NCBI GenBank assembly: GCA_002862205.1
Contig: PKCN01000287.1
Location: forward strand, 1-34,651
DNA: 34,651 nucleotides
Direction of reading: 5' to 3'
DNA from: Planctomycetaceae bacterium
GTDB taxonomy: Bacteria > Planctomycetota > Planctomycetia > Pirellulales > Pirellulaceae
The position numbers and the translations under genes were made by a program. Below the pieces are notes generated by a model, which had not been told where the DNA came from, searched no databases, and saw only the letters and a list, made by a program, of their open reading frames with translations. The first letter of the stretch is position 1. Every line of letters begins with the position of its first letter. Below are positions 1-8,404 of this stretch, piece after piece.

Positions 1-1
1 A

Positions 2-91
2 GAGACAGCACCTGCAGCAGAGACAGCACCTGCAGCAGAGACAGCACCGGCAGCAGAGACAGCACCGGCAGCAGAGACAGCACCGGCAGCA
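2..91 (+). repeat. 18-bp in-frame tandem repeat encoding ETAPAA x5
   Basis: Five units of GAGACAGCACCKGCAGCA run from the window edge to 91; the first two carry CCT and the last three CCG as the proline codon. The period keeps the reading frame and encodes Glu-Thr-Ala-Pro-Ala-Ala, a likely disordered linker. The array is cut by the window start, so its true length is unknown. Confidence 0.95.
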
Positions 92-2938
92 GATGTGGCT
101 TTCAGTGGTGAAAAGTCAGGTAAGAAAAATACTGGTAAAAAGTCAGGTAAGACCGAGTCGCAGGCCTCGAAAAAACAGAAGAAGATTTCGCCCAGGCAGC
201 GTCGTCGTCGTTGGTTGGTCAGTATTCTCAAGCCACTTGCTGGCAAGCGTTTTGCTTGCGATAAGCTGAGCGCATTTCAGGTCGTGATGCTGGGGCGAGC
301 CCTGCGAAGCCAAGTAGCCGAGTGTTCCTTTGAGTATGACGCCGCCAAATTGGTCGCGGAGTTGCAGCGGACAGCCGTTGGAATCAATCGGCATGTTGAG
401 ACAATGCTTTCTGAGATTGTTTTGGCGAACGAAGCGGTGATTCGAGAAGCTGCGGAAGCGGTCTGGTGGGATGATTTGCACGAACGAGCATCCACACGAT
501 TGGTTTCGATCACGGCTGACCATTTGCGTCGCCATGTCAACCGTGGGGCGGTCGAAGCCAAGGTTGTGATGGCAATTGATGCGGTGGGGCCACGCACCGC
601 GGCAACCTCGATTGTTGCCGCTGATGGACGTCTGTTGCACAAAGAAGATTTGCCTTGTCAGCTCTCTTCCGCAACACGATCTCAAGCCGTCGCTCGAATG
701 GGTGAGCTGATTCATGCTTACCACGTTGACCTTCTGGTGATCAGTAATGGACCTGCCAGAAGAGCAACCATGATCGCACTTGGCGATTTGATCGGTCAGT
801 CACCTGAAAAGTCGGTTCGTTGGACCTTGGCTGATCGTAGCGGGGCAGATGCCTATGCCAGCAGTGGTGTGGCCGATGAAGAGATGCGTTCGACACCGCG
901 CCGCTTTCGGGCTGCGGCATGGTTGGCCTTTTCCGTGTTGCAACCTGCACAGGCTCTCGCAAAAGTTGACCCGCTGAAATTGCGTTTGAGTTCGTTCCAG
1001 AGAGAGCTTTCTGATGAGGCCATGTTGAGCTCGCTTGAGGATGTGCTGGTCAGTGGCGCGTCACGTGGCGGTGTTGATGTAAACTCGGCTCCCGTCTCAT
1101 GGTTGCAGCGTTTGCCAGGTGTGCAGGAACACGTGGCTCAGGCGATCGATAAGACACGTCGGGAAGGTCTGTTCACGTCAAGGCAAGCAATCGTTGATAT
1201 CGATCAATGGGGTGAAGCAACTCACAGTCGGCAGGCGATTCCATTTCTGCGAGTTTTTGGAAGTGAAGAAGAGCTTGATGGCACACTGATTCATCCTGAT
1301 GACTACGCGTTGGCAAAAAAACTTGCCAAGACGCTCGAGGTTGAGCTGCCACCTGCTGCACCACAAGGTTATCAACCGCCTGATTACTCCGTCGCCCCGG
1401 AGCCTGCCGAGACAAAGTTGGCTGAGGCGTTGGCTGCACCTGAGAAAAATGCAGTTGAGGATTTCAGCTCCACCGCCGAGGCTGCGCCCGAGTTTCAGGT
1501 CGGTGATGAAGGTGCTGCCCAGGATCAGACTGAGGAGGTCGCGGCAGCAGTAGAGTCCGTAGCGGAAGCCAGTACGACTCAGGAGAATACAAGTGGTGAG
1601 CTGGGGAGCGCCGAGGCCGCCGAGGGTGATGCTGGTCCAAGTGATGGAGCGGCACAGGCGACCAATGCATCAGAAGCGGAAGTGGATGCTCCTGCAGTTG
1701 AGGCGGCTCCTGCAGTTGAGGCGGCTCCTGCAGTTGAGGCGGCTGTTTCCGAGGATCCGGTTGCTGATGACTCGAATACTGATGCGGCCGCGCAAGCTGG
1801 CTCGGGGGAGGTCGAAGTCGAGGTCGCGGAGCGTGTTCGGCGTCCTCGTCCAGAGCAGGAGAAAATCGATAAATGTGTCAAAGAGTGGCAGATCGGAGCC
1901 AAGCGTGCCAACCAACTCGTGCAGTGGCTCTGTGATCCGTTTGGTGACAGCGACAGCACGGGAGACCCGCCTGCGGTGCTCAGTGCAATGCCGTCCATCA
2001 AGAGCCTCAAAGAGGGTGAGTCCGTTGTCGGTGTTGTCGTCGGCGTGATGCCTTTCGGGGTGTTTGTTGAGTTGGCGCCCGATTGCAGTGGCTTGATTCA
2101 TGTGAGCCGGGTTTCTGACACCTATGTCGAAGATCTACACGAGGCCGTACAGGTGGGTGATGTGGTCACGGCTTGGGTCACTGGCATTGAAGAGAAGCGG
2201 CGACGAGTCGCGTTGAGCGCCGTGTCGCCAGAGCGAGAAGCTGAACTCAACGAAGCGAGACGAAATCGTGATGATCGGTCTCACGGTGGTCAAGGTCGAC
2301 GCGGTCAGGCCCGGGGTGGTCAAGGTGGGCAAGGTCAAGGTGGTCAGGCCCGAGGTGGTCAAGGCGGTCAGGCCCGAGGTGGGCAAGGTCAAGGCGGTCA
2401 GGCCCGAGGTGGGCCAGGTCAAGGCCGCGGACGTGATCAGGGTCGCGGAGGACGTTCACGCGATGGTGGTCGAGGAAGAGGTGCACGAGGGCGTGATAAA
2501 AAGCCAGAGTCCTATCGTGTCGTCGGGAAAAAAGAAACCAAGCCCATCAGCGATGCGATGCAAAAGGGTGATGAGCCGCTGAGGTCATTCGGAGATTTGA
2601 TGCAGTTTTACACCGGTCCCGGCGATGCTGATGCAGCCAAGGCTAGCAAGTCTGATAAGAAAAAGGACAAGCCAAACAAGCCCAAGCCCGTGGATGATGC
2701 GGTGGAGAACGCTGCTGCACCAGTGGCTGCAAGCGATAGCCCTACCGCAAACGGTGATTCGAGTGGTGCCGAGGCTGGGGTGAGTGATCATGCCACGCCG
2801 CCGCAAACACCCGAACCGGCAACTCAACCCGAACCGGCAACTCAACCCGAACCGGCAACTCAACCCGAACCGGCGCCGCCTACTGCGGATCACGACGGTT
2901 CCGACTCTTCCCAAGCATCGGATAAGCCTGCGTCATGA
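2..2938 (+). CDS. tex: Tex-family S1 RNA-binding protein, 5' end outside window
   Basis: The frame is open from the window edge, so the gene is 5'-partial; the GTG at 95 is an internal codon in my view, because five ETAPAA repeats precede it in frame. Visible order: basic Lys/Arg-rich segment (95-230), helical Tex core, YqgF/RNase H-like domain (about 560-850, beginning VVMAIDAVGPRTAATSIV), the Tex segment ending ALAKVDPLKLRL, helix-hairpin-helix region (about 1075-1330, with VDVNSAPVSWLQRLPGV), then a long Ala/Glu-rich linker (about 1350-1850), an S1 domain (about 2010-2230, GVVVGVMPFGVFVELAPD), a Gly/Gln/Arg-rich RGG-like tract (2281-2500) and an acidic/Pro tail. Tex proteins bind nucleic acid and are linked to transcription and RNA handling in the cytoplasm. 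Canonical Tex (~770 aa) lacks the long linker and RGG tail. It overlaps the next gene by 4 bp (ATGA), suggesting translational coupling. Family assignment is strong; the extensions' roles are inference. Confidence 0.88.
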   Translation, partial: ETAPAAETAPAAETAPAAETAPAAETAPAADVAFSGEKSGKKNTGKKSGKTESQASKKQKKISPRQRRRRWLVSILKPLAGKRFACDKLSAFQVVMLGRALRSQVAECSFEYDAAKLVAELQRTAVGINRHVETMLSEIVLANEAVIREAAEAVWWDDLHERASTRLVSITADHLRRHVNRGAVEAKVVMAIDAVGPRTAATSIVAADGRLLHKEDLPCQLSSATRSQAVARMGELIHAYHVDLLVISNGPARRATMIALGDLIGQSPEKSVRWTLADRSGADAYASSGVADEEMRSTPRRFRAAAWLAFSVLQPAQALAKVDPLKLRLSSFQRELSDEAMLSSLEDVLVSGASRGGVDVNSAPVSWLQRLPGVQEHVAQAIDKTRREGLFTSRQAIVDIDQWGEATHSRQAIPFLRVFGSEEELDGTLIHPDDYALAKKLAKTLEVELPPAAPQGYQPPDYSVAPEPAETKLAEALAAPEKNAVEDFSSTAEAAPEFQVGDEGAAQDQTEEVAAAVESVAEASTTQENTSGELGSAEAAEGDAGPSDGAAQATNASEAEVDAPAVEAAPAVEAAPAVEAAVSEDPVADDSNTDAAAQAGSGEVEVEVAERVRRPRPEQEKIDKCVKEWQIGAKRANQLVQWLCDPFGDSDSTGDPPAVLSAMPSIKSLKEGESVVGVVVGVMPFGVFVELAPDCSGLIHVSRVSDTYVEDLHEAVQVGDVVTAWVTGIEEKRRRVALSAVSPEREAELNEARRNRDDRSHGGQGRRGQARGGQGGQGQGGQARGGQGGQARGGQGQGGQARGGPGQGRGRDQGRGGRSRDGGRGRGARGRDKKPESYRVVGKKETKPISDAMQKGDEPLRSFGDLMQFYTGPGDADAAKASKSDKKKDKPNKPKPVDDAVENAAAPVAASDSPTANGDSSGAEAGVSDHATPPQTPEPATQPEPATQPEPATQPEPAPPTADHDGSDSSQASDKPAS
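1688..1741 (+). repeat. 18-bp in-frame tandem repeat encoding APAVEA x3
   Basis: Three identical units of GCTCCTGCAGTTGAGGCG lie in the Ala/Glu-rich linker between the helix-hairpin-helix and S1 domains of the Tex-like protein. Identity at the DNA level suggests a recent duplication. Confidence 0.95.
2281..2500 (+). repeat. Gly/Gln/Arg-rich degenerate repeats (GGQARGGQGQ-like)
   Basis: Imperfect repetition of GGTCAGGCCCGAGGTGG and GGTCAAGG units encodes an RGG/GGQ-rich tract immediately after the S1 domain. Such tracts are known in RNA-binding proteins as low-complexity, Arg-mediated RNA contacts; that function here is inference. Confidence 0.85.
2819..2872 (+). repeat. 18-bp in-frame tandem repeat encoding ATQPEP x3
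   Basis: Three identical units GCAACTCAACCCGAACCG follow a partial unit (from about 2809) close to the C terminus of the Tex-like protein. This is the third exact 18-bp array in the same gene. Confidence 0.95.
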
Positions 2939-3429
2939 GTGACGATTTTGAATCAAGATTGGAATCGGCAATCTCACGTGGGCAGCGACGAGCCGATGCG
3001 AAAGCATCGCAGCAGCGGAAAAGTGAGCTCAGTGCAGAGGAGCTTCGGCGTCTGCATACCTCCTATCGACTTTCCTTGTCGGATCGAATCGAAAGTGCGA
3101 TCAATCGGGTGGCGGACCACTTTCCGGGATTCCAGAACGAGTCTTTGTTTGGCGAGGTGGGCTGGGGTTCTGCCTGTTTTCGTGACGATTTGCGTATCGT
3201 TTCAGGCCAGCGTACAAATCAGTACAGCAGGCTCGAATTGGTCATTCGACCGCATACTGACTTGAATGTTCTCGATCTCAAAGGCAAGGGCACGGTCATG
3301 AATCGTGAACTTTTCAATCGGAGCCACTTTGTCACGGTTGGAGAGGTTGAGATTGACGAATTTGAGCAGTTGATTGATGCCTGGGCGATCGAGTACGCCG
3401 AGGTCTATGCGACCAAAAGCCGTTCATGA
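2935..3429 (+). CDS. conserved hypothetical protein, 164 aa
   Basis: I do not recognise a named family. The ATG at 2935 overlaps the stop of the Tex-like gene (ATGA), so the two are probably one transcript with coupled translation. The N-terminal ~50 residues are charged and helical; the remainder (from SDRIESAINRVADHFPGF) is an alpha/beta mix with many aromatic residues (FGEVGWGSACFRDDL) and ends in an acidic helix. There is no signal peptide or membrane segment, so it is probably cytoplasmic. The position suggests a partner role to the RNA-binding protein, but that is inference. Confidence 0.8.
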   Translation: MSDDFESRLESAISRGQRRADAKASQQRKSELSAEELRRLHTSYRLSLSDRIESAINRVADHFPGFQNESLFGEVGWGSACFRDDLRIVSGQRTNQYSRLELVIRPHTDLNVLDLKGKGTVMNRELFNRSHFVTVGEVEIDEFEQLIDAWAIEYAEVYATKSRS

Positions 3430-3517
3430 AACATGTCGCTCATCAACCTGGGCATGGTGGACCGCTTTAGGTCAAATCGAAAGCACTTCACCATCGTCTG
3501 GGGTTGCTTTGGGGTGA

Positions 3518-3539
3518 CGTCCCGGCGAGTGCCGGGACG
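3518..3539. terminator. 9-bp GC-rich palindrome between convergent genes
   Basis: CGTCCCGGC-GAGT-GCCGGGACG forms a perfect 9-bp stem with a 4-nt loop. It sits between convergent genes (164-aa protein on plus, isomerase on minus). No U-tract follows on either strand, so a classical intrinsic terminator is not shown; a palindromic repeat unit is the alternative. Confidence 0.4.
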
Positions 3540-3553
3540 AGGCAGCCAACTGT

Positions 3554-3651
3554 GCGAACGGTAACCAGCGAACGGTAACCAGCGAACGGTGACCAGCGAA
3601 CGGTAACCAGCGAACGGTAACCAGCAAACAGTAACCAGCAAACAGCAACTA
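3554..3651. repeat. 14-bp tandem array x7 starting at the stop codon of the isomerase gene
   Basis: Seven 14-bp units (consensus GCGAACGGTAACCA) occupy 3554-3651. Read on the minus strand, the first unit is TAGTTGCTGTTTGC, whose TAG is the stop codon of the isomerase gene; later units read TGGTTACCGTTCGC. The two units nearest the gene are the most diverged. Confidence 0.95.
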
Positions 3652-4587
3652 GCCTGCTTTGGTGGTCAGCTTTTTCGAGACGCTTTCCAGCAACGCCTTG
3701 CTTTTTCGGATCCCTTCCATTTCGCCAACTTTTCCACCTTCATATTCAATCCCCACGTATCCGTGGTAGTTGTGTTTTTCGCAGACGATACGCATCATCT
3801 TTTCGTAGTCAGTGTGGGTCTCATTTCCGTTGTCATCAAAGTCATGAGTTTTTGCGCTGACCGCTTTGGCAAACGGCATCAACTCATCAACGCCTTTGTA
3901 ACGATCGTAGATTTCAGGATCTTTGCCCCGCTTGATGTAAAAGTTGCCAAAGTCGGGTAGTGTGCCGCAATTTTCCATCCCGACCTTGGTGATCACGCCA
4001 GCCAGCCACGCCCCGTTGCTGCTCAAACCACCGTGGTTCTCGACAATCACGTTAAGCCCGTGTGGTTTGGCGTACTCACTTAAGCTTTGTAAGCCATCGG
4101 CAGCCAGTTTCTGTTGTTCTTCGTAGCTGCCACTGCTGCCAGCATTCACGCGAATGGAGTGACAGCCCAGTGTCTTTGCGGCGTCGACCCACTGGTGATG
4201 ATTTTCAACCGCCTTTTTGCGTTCCTGGTCCGAAGCAGCACCCAGTCTACCTTCGCCATCAACCATGATGAGAAGGCTCTTGACTCCCTCGTCATTGCAG
4301 CGTTGTTTCAGCTCCGCGAGGTACTTTTCATCTCTTGCCTTGTCCTTGAAAAACTGATTGACGTACTCCACCGCATCGATCCCAAATTCCCGTTTTGTGA
4401 TGCGGGGAAAATCGAGATTGGTCAGGTTCTTGGATTTATCGCGAAGTGTTCGATGCAGCGACCATTCGGCGAGGGAAATTTTGAAGGGAGCGTGGCCCTC
4501 GTGATGATCAGCAAATGAGAGGCTTGGTAAAGCGGTGGAGGCAGCGACGGAAGCTGCGGCGGTCTTGAGAAACTGACGTCGAAACAT
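3649..4587 (-). CDS. exported sugar phosphate isomerase/epimerase-like TIM-barrel protein
   Basis: The 312-aa product starts with a Tat-like signal ([20 protein letters not shown], cleavage probably near SFA-D). The rest matches the xylose isomerase-like TIM barrel (AP_endonuc_2): [10 protein letters not shown], the helix-rich middle, [41 protein letters not shown] and YVGIEYEGG. Glu, Asp, His and Glu in those last segments are the expected divalent-metal ligands of the family. It would isomerise or epimerise a sugar or sugar acid, probably outside the cytoplasmic membrane if the Tat signal works. It lies downstream of a sodium:solute symporter on the same strand, consistent with carbohydrate use, but the two are separated by 460 bp with a repeat array, so a tight operon is unlikely. 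Substrate unknown. Confidence 0.88.
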   Translation of the reverse strand: MFRRQFLKTAAASVAASTALPSLSFADHHEGHAPFKISLAEWSLHRTLRDKSKNLTNLDFPRITKREFGIDAVEYVNQFFKDKARDEKYLAELKQRCNDEGVKSLLIMVDGEGRLGAASDQERKKAVENHHQWVDAAKTLGCHSIRVNAGSSGSYEEQQKLAADGLQSLSEYAKPHGLNVIVENHGGLSSNGAWLAGVITKVGMENCGTLPDFGNFYIKRGKDPEIYDRYKGVDELMPFAKAVSAKTHDFDDNGNETHTDYEKMMRIVCEKHNYHGYVGIEYEGGKVGEMEGIRKSKALLESVSKKLTTKAG

Positions 4588-5046
4588 GGGTGAAGCGTTT
4601 CCTGAATGGAAGGTGAGAATGACGTGACGTAAACACAGTGAGATTTATCGGGTATGCCCCTCTGGCATTGTAACTCGTCCTGTGCCCAGGAGGAGAGAGG
4701 ACCAACCGTTGTATCCGAATTGTAACGTGGTTCACGTGCATTTTTGAATGGAATGGAGGCCTGCCTGCTTTCGAAACACAGGGCCGTTGAGTGTGCGAGG
4801 CCAGTTCAATGCTTGAGGAGCCAGATCAATGCTTGCGAGGCCAGTTCAATGCTTGAGGAGCCAGATCAATGCTTGAGGAGCCAGTTCAATGCTTGAGGAG
4901 CCAGTTCAATGCTTGAGGAGCCCGTTCAATGCTTGCGTTGGCTGTCTTGGTGGCAATCCTGTGTGCTGTCCTGATCGATTGGCACGCTTGCGACTGGAGT
5001 GGTGAAACCACCCTCCACCACGTTGCCTGATTCACACCCAGCCCAA
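4588..5046. other. intergenic region with minisatellite
   Basis: 459 bp separate the symporter and the isomerase on the minus strand. About 140 bp are the 20-bp array listed separately; the remaining 4588-4780 presumably carries the isomerase promoter, but I see no convincing -35/-10 pair. No RNA gene seen. Confidence 0.6.
4801..4940. repeat. 20-bp tandem array x7
   Basis: Seven contiguous 20-bp units with consensus CCAGTTCAATGCTTGAGGAG; variants are CCAGATC (units 2 and 4), GCGAGG (unit 2) and a diverged last unit. A further degraded unit may precede at 4781. The array begins about 107 bp beyond the symporter stop codon. Confidence 0.95.
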
Positions 5047-6717
5047 TCAATCATCCTGTGATTCTGTTTCGATGAGTTTTGGTGATGTGGGATCTGAGTT
5101 CGGTGGACCGTTTGGGTTGACAAGACGGCTGATGCAGAGGCCTGCGAGAAAGATGGTCATGGTGCCGACGACGATAGTCAGGTTGGTGTGGAGTGGGTTG
5201 CGAAGCATTTCTGGCAAGGCATCATTTTCGGGGGACAATGTCAGCCAGCCAATCACAACAACGCCAATCACAATCGCGATCAGACCGCTGACTGGGCTGG
5301 CACGTCGCGACAGAATCCCTAGCAGGAACAGTCCCAGCATTCCCCCAGAAAATACACCTTGAAGCAGCCACCACGCATCCAGAATACTCTTTTGACCGAT
5401 CAACAGAAGCGCCGTCATGGTACCGATGAAGCCAATGGCAATCGTTGCGATTCTGAGTACGTTCATGGCCTGCCGTTCTGTCACTTCAGGTTTGCAGTAG
5501 CGTTGGTACAAGTCTTTGAGGATGACAGTGGCCGATGAATTGAGTGATGTGTCGATGCTGCTCATTGCGGCAGCAAAAATGGCGGCAATCAAAAGTCCAG
5601 CAAGCCCGGGCGGAAGTTCTGTTGCAATGAAATGGGGCAGCACACGATCACCGATGTCGGATGCTTGCAGATTTGCTGCGTCGACAGAATTCTGGGTTGC
5701 TACTGTTTGCCGTACTTCCTCGAGCAAGCTCGGGTGCGTTTCATAGTAGGAGAACAATGCTGCACCAATGAGAAAGAACAGCAACGAAATGGGGACATAC
5801 ATGAACGCTCCGAGCCAGACCGCTCGTTTGGCTGCCTGTTCACTTGAGGCGGTGTGGTAGCGTTGCACAAAGCTCTGGTCGATTCCAAAATTGGTCAGGT
5901 TGATGAATAAACCAAACAGCAGCATGACCCATACCGTGCTCTGTGTGGGGTCGATGTTCCAGCTGCCAAGTTCCAGCTTGCCTGCATCGTTTGCGATCCT
6001 CCAAGCCTGTGTTGGTCCTTCGGGCATGCTGAAAACCAACATTCCGAAAATGACGATCGCTCCACCCATCAAGACGATGGACTGGACGACATCTGTCCAA
6101 ATCACTGCCTCAATGCCTCCCAGCAGGGTGTACAGAGTGACCAGCAATCCCGTGGCGATGATGATGGTTGTGACATCCCAGTCCGTCAGGGCATGCAACC
6201 CGATCGCCACGCCAAACATGATGGTTCCCACCCGCGCGATCTGTGTTAGCAGGTAGCACAGCATGGCGTAGGTTCGGGCCCACAAGCCAAAGCGATCCTC
6301 CAGGTGCTCGTAAGCCGAAATCTGACCGCGTTTGCGATAGAAAGGGACAAAATATCTGGCGGCAATCCATGCTGCCACAGGCAGGGAAAGCGTGAATAAA
6401 TAGCCGTTGAAATTTCCACCGTAAGCTTTGCCTGGATTGCCGAGAAAAGTATTGCTGCTCAGGTAGGTGCCGAAGATCGACATGCCGACAGCCCACCCGG
6501 GAAGCGAACCACCGGCCGCCATGAATTCATTGGAGGTTCCGCTTTTGCGAATGAACCAGCAGCCAAAGACAATCACCGAGGCGACATACAGCACCAGAAC
6601 AACTAGATCGGGGGTCGCTAATGTGATGGTGGGGTCTCCCCAAGGTGCTGAATACTGAATTTGGGATGGCTGTGGGATGGTAATGTAGGTCTTGGCTGCT
6701 TGTTTTTCCAATCCCAA
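5047..6717 (-). CDS. sodium:solute symporter (SSS family)
   Basis: The 556-aa protein has about 13 hydrophobic segments beginning with LVVLVLYVASVIVFGCWF. Family hallmarks include FMAAGGSLPGWAVGMSIFGTYLSSNTFLGNPGKAYGGN (early helices), the segment LLGGIEAVIWTDVVQSIVLMGG, and FAAAMSSIDTSLNSSATVILKDLY. SSS carriers use the sodium gradient to import sugars, carboxylates or similar solutes across the inner membrane. The start is uncertain: the coordinate given is a TTG, there is no ATG before the first membrane segment, and no Shine-Dalgarno is evident; an in-frame TAG lies about 14 codons upstream, so the N terminus cannot be much longer. A sugar substrate is guessed from the isomerase gene downstream. 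Confidence 0.9.
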   Translation of the reverse strand: MGLEKQAAKTYITIPQPSQIQYSAPWGDPTITLATPDLVVLVLYVASVIVFGCWFIRKSGTSNEFMAAGGSLPGWAVGMSIFGTYLSSNTFLGNPGKAYGGNFNGYLFTLSLPVAAWIAARYFVPFYRKRGQISAYEHLEDRFGLWARTYAMLCYLLTQIARVGTIMFGVAIGLHALTDWDVTTIIIATGLLVTLYTLLGGIEAVIWTDVVQSIVLMGGAIVIFGMLVFSMPEGPTQAWRIANDAGKLELGSWNIDPTQSTVWVMLLFGLFINLTNFGIDQSFVQRYHTASSEQAAKRAVWLGAFMYVPISLLFFLIGAALFSYYETHPSLLEEVRQTVATQNSVDAANLQASDIGDRVLPHFIATELPPGLAGLLIAAIFAAAMSSIDTSLNSSATVILKDLYQRYCKPEVTERQAMNVLRIATIAIGFIGTMTALLLIGQKSILDAWWLLQGVFSGGMLGLFLLGILSRRASPVSGLIAIVIGVVVIGWLTLSPENDALPEMLRNPLHTNLTIVVGTMTIFLAGLCISRLVNPNGPPNSDPTSPKLIETESQDD

Positions 6718-6880
6718 GTGGTTGGCGATGTGGGGTTCGGTTTCATGCAGCTGTCGCCCAGTTTTCTACTGCAGTCGTTTGGATTGTTGATGCCTGCTCA
6801 CACGGCGACAAGTTTGGGAGCTAAACTGTGTGCCCCGCCGTGCTGTTTCGCTCCCTCTCAATGAATAACCTGATCAAGTC

Positions 6881-7522
6881 ATGACGAAGATATTGTTTCT
6901 GATATTCTGTCTTTCATTGCCTGCCACGCTGCAGGCTGATTCGCCTCGAATCGTCTTCGAAGAAGATTTCGAAAAGGGTACGGCTCGTTGGGAAATTCTG
7001 GATCCTGAAAGTTGGCAGTTGAAAAAATCTGACAACGGTTCAGCGATCGAAATCACATCCCGAGGGAGTAAGTATAAGCCACCTGTCAGAAGTCCTGGGC
7101 ATCTTGCATTGATCAAGGATCTGAAGGTTGGCAGCTTTGATATCACCTTCAAGGTCCGTAGCACCAAGGATACTGGGAATCATCGTGACTGCTGTATCTT
7201 CTTCGGTTATCAGGATGATCAGCATTTCTATTACGTGCATCTGGGCGCCAAGCCTGATCCGCATAGCGGGCAGATCATGATCGTCAAAGAAGCGCCGCGT
7301 CTGGCCCTCACCAAAAATGAGAAATTGACGCCCTGGGATGACCAATGGCACACCGTGAAGGTCAGCCGAAATCTCGCAGACGGCACGATCAAAGTATACT
7401 TCGATGACATGACCAAGCCGCACATGGAAGTTGTCGATCGTACCTTCGGTGCAGGAAAAGTTGGCATTGGTTCGTTCGATGATCTCAACGCATTCGACGA
7501 TATCATGGTTCGCGAACACTGA
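6881..7522 (+). CDS. secreted concanavalin/LamG-like (DUF1080-like) domain protein
   Basis: The 213-aa product has an N-terminal signal peptide (MTKILFLIFCLSLPATLQA-DSP). The mature part is a beta-sandwich: FEEDFEKGTARWEI, SFDITFKVRSTKDTGNHRDCCIFFGYQDDQHFYYVHLG, WHTVKVSRNLADGTIKVYFDD and GKVGIGSFDDLNAFDDIMV, the pattern of planctomycete DUF1080/laminin G-like sugar-binding domains. No catalytic motif is recognised. It is divergent from the symporter across about 160 bp, so the two may share a control region. Probably periplasmic or secreted, binding or cleaving a glycan; the precise role is unknown. Confidence 0.82.
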   Translation: MTKILFLIFCLSLPATLQADSPRIVFEEDFEKGTARWEILDPESWQLKKSDNGSAIEITSRGSKYKPPVRSPGHLALIKDLKVGSFDITFKVRSTKDTGNHRDCCIFFGYQDDQHFYYVHLGAKPDPHSGQIMIVKEAPRLALTKNEKLTPWDDQWHTVKVSRNLADGTIKVYFDDMTKPHMEVVDRTFGAGKVGIGSFDDLNAFDDIMVREH

Positions 7523-7540
7523 AATTCAGTTGCATCGTGA

Positions 7541-7559
7541 AGGCTTGCTCATCAAGCCT
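7541..7559 (+). terminator. weak hairpin after the LamG-like gene
   Basis: AGGCTTG-CTCAT-CAAGCCT gives a 7-bp stem 18 bp beyond the stop codon. There is no following T-run, so termination is only possible, not shown. Confidence 0.3.
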
Positions 7560-7709
7560 CTGGCAGTCGAGTGCTGGAAAGAATGAAGTGCATGTCAGCT
7601 GCGATGGATGGAATAGAAAGTGGATCCGCATAACAACGGAATTGAGCCAACGGCATTGAAAGCGGCGTCGCAATTCAACTGTCGTCAAGATAAGTGAGTA
7701 TACGCAGCG

Positions 7710-8237
7710 ATGGATTCTATTTCGATCGAAAACGCCTGCCGGTTTTGTCCGCGGTGTGGCAATCAGGCTGAAGTCGCAGGCTGCGTGCCGTTTCGTTGCA
7801 CGCAGTGCGGGTTCGCCAATTTCTTTGGGCCCGTCGCTGCTGTGGGAGGGTTAGTGACCAATGAGCAGGGTGAATTGTTGCTGGTGCGACGTGCCCGCGA
7901 GCCCGGGAAAGGAAAGTGGGGATTGCCGGGCGGATTCGTTGATCGAAATGAAACGATCGAGCAGGCCTTGAGCAGGGAAGTGCTTGAAGAAACCAACTTA
8001 TGTGTCAAGGACGCCAGCTATCTGACATCCTTTCCAAATCTCTACGAATATGCCGGAGCGGTATCTCCGGTCATCGACCTGTTCTACCGCTGTGAGGTGG
8101 TGGACCGGGGAGCGATTCGATTGGCGGATGGTGAGTTGGACAGTTTCTTGTGGGTGAATCCCACTGATGAACATCTAGCCGAGATGGCATTTCCATCGAA
8201 TCGGCGGGCGATTGAACAGTGGTTGAACAGTGTTTGA
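7710..8237 (+). CDS. zinc-ribbon NUDIX hydrolase
   Basis: The 175-aa cytoplasmic protein starts with a zinc ribbon: Cys13-Pro-Arg-Cys16 and Cys30-Thr-Gln-Cys33. This is followed by a NUDIX fold, with the box at residues 75-97 (GGFVDRNETIEQALSREVLEETNL); the usual Gly near the end of the box is Asn96, while the R-E-x2-E-E metal-binding core is intact. NUDIX enzymes cleave nucleoside diphosphates linked to another moiety; the N-terminal ribbon resembles NudC-like and ADP-ribose/NADH pyrophosphatase relatives, but the substrate cannot be fixed. The last codons (EQWLNSV-stop) lie within two diverged units of the 11-bp array that follows, and the third unit supplies the TGA stop. Confidence 0.9.
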   Translation: MDSISIENACRFCPRCGNQAEVAGCVPFRCTQCGFANFFGPVAAVGGLVTNEQGELLLVRRAREPGKGKWGLPGGFVDRNETIEQALSREVLEETNLCVKDASYLTSFPNLYEYAGAVSPVIDLFYRCEVVDRGAIRLADGELDSFLWVNPTDEHLAEMAFPSNRRAIEQWLNSV

Positions 8238-8300
8238 GGAGTGGTTGAGGAGTGGTTGAGGAGTGGTTGAGGAGTGGTTGAGGAGTGGTTGAGGAGTGGT
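8213..8300. repeat. 11-bp tandem array x8 spanning the NUDIX stop codon
   Basis: Units are TGAACAGTGGT (8213), TGAACAGTGTT (8224), then six perfect TGAGGAGTGGT copies (8235-8300), followed by TGA. The first two units are coding; the third starts with the in-frame TGA stop at 8235. With an 11-bp period the TGA of successive units visits all three frames. Confidence 0.96.
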
Positions 8301-8404
8301 TGACTGGCTTGAGTGGCATCATTGCGTAAAGCTGGTTCGACAGGCAGAAGGGCCTTGTGAGGATTGACGGTCATTAAAGTTGAAGGCTCTTTGGGATTCG
8401 TTTG

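Noticed and set aside
95-97. GTG as start of the Tex-like gene
   Set aside because: The frame stays open to the window edge and five in-frame ETAPAA repeats lie upstream, so the real start is outside.
4801-4940. Possible CRISPR array
   Set aside because: Units are directly adjacent with no unique spacers, and no cas genes are present. The same applies to the arrays at 3554, 8213 and 12793.
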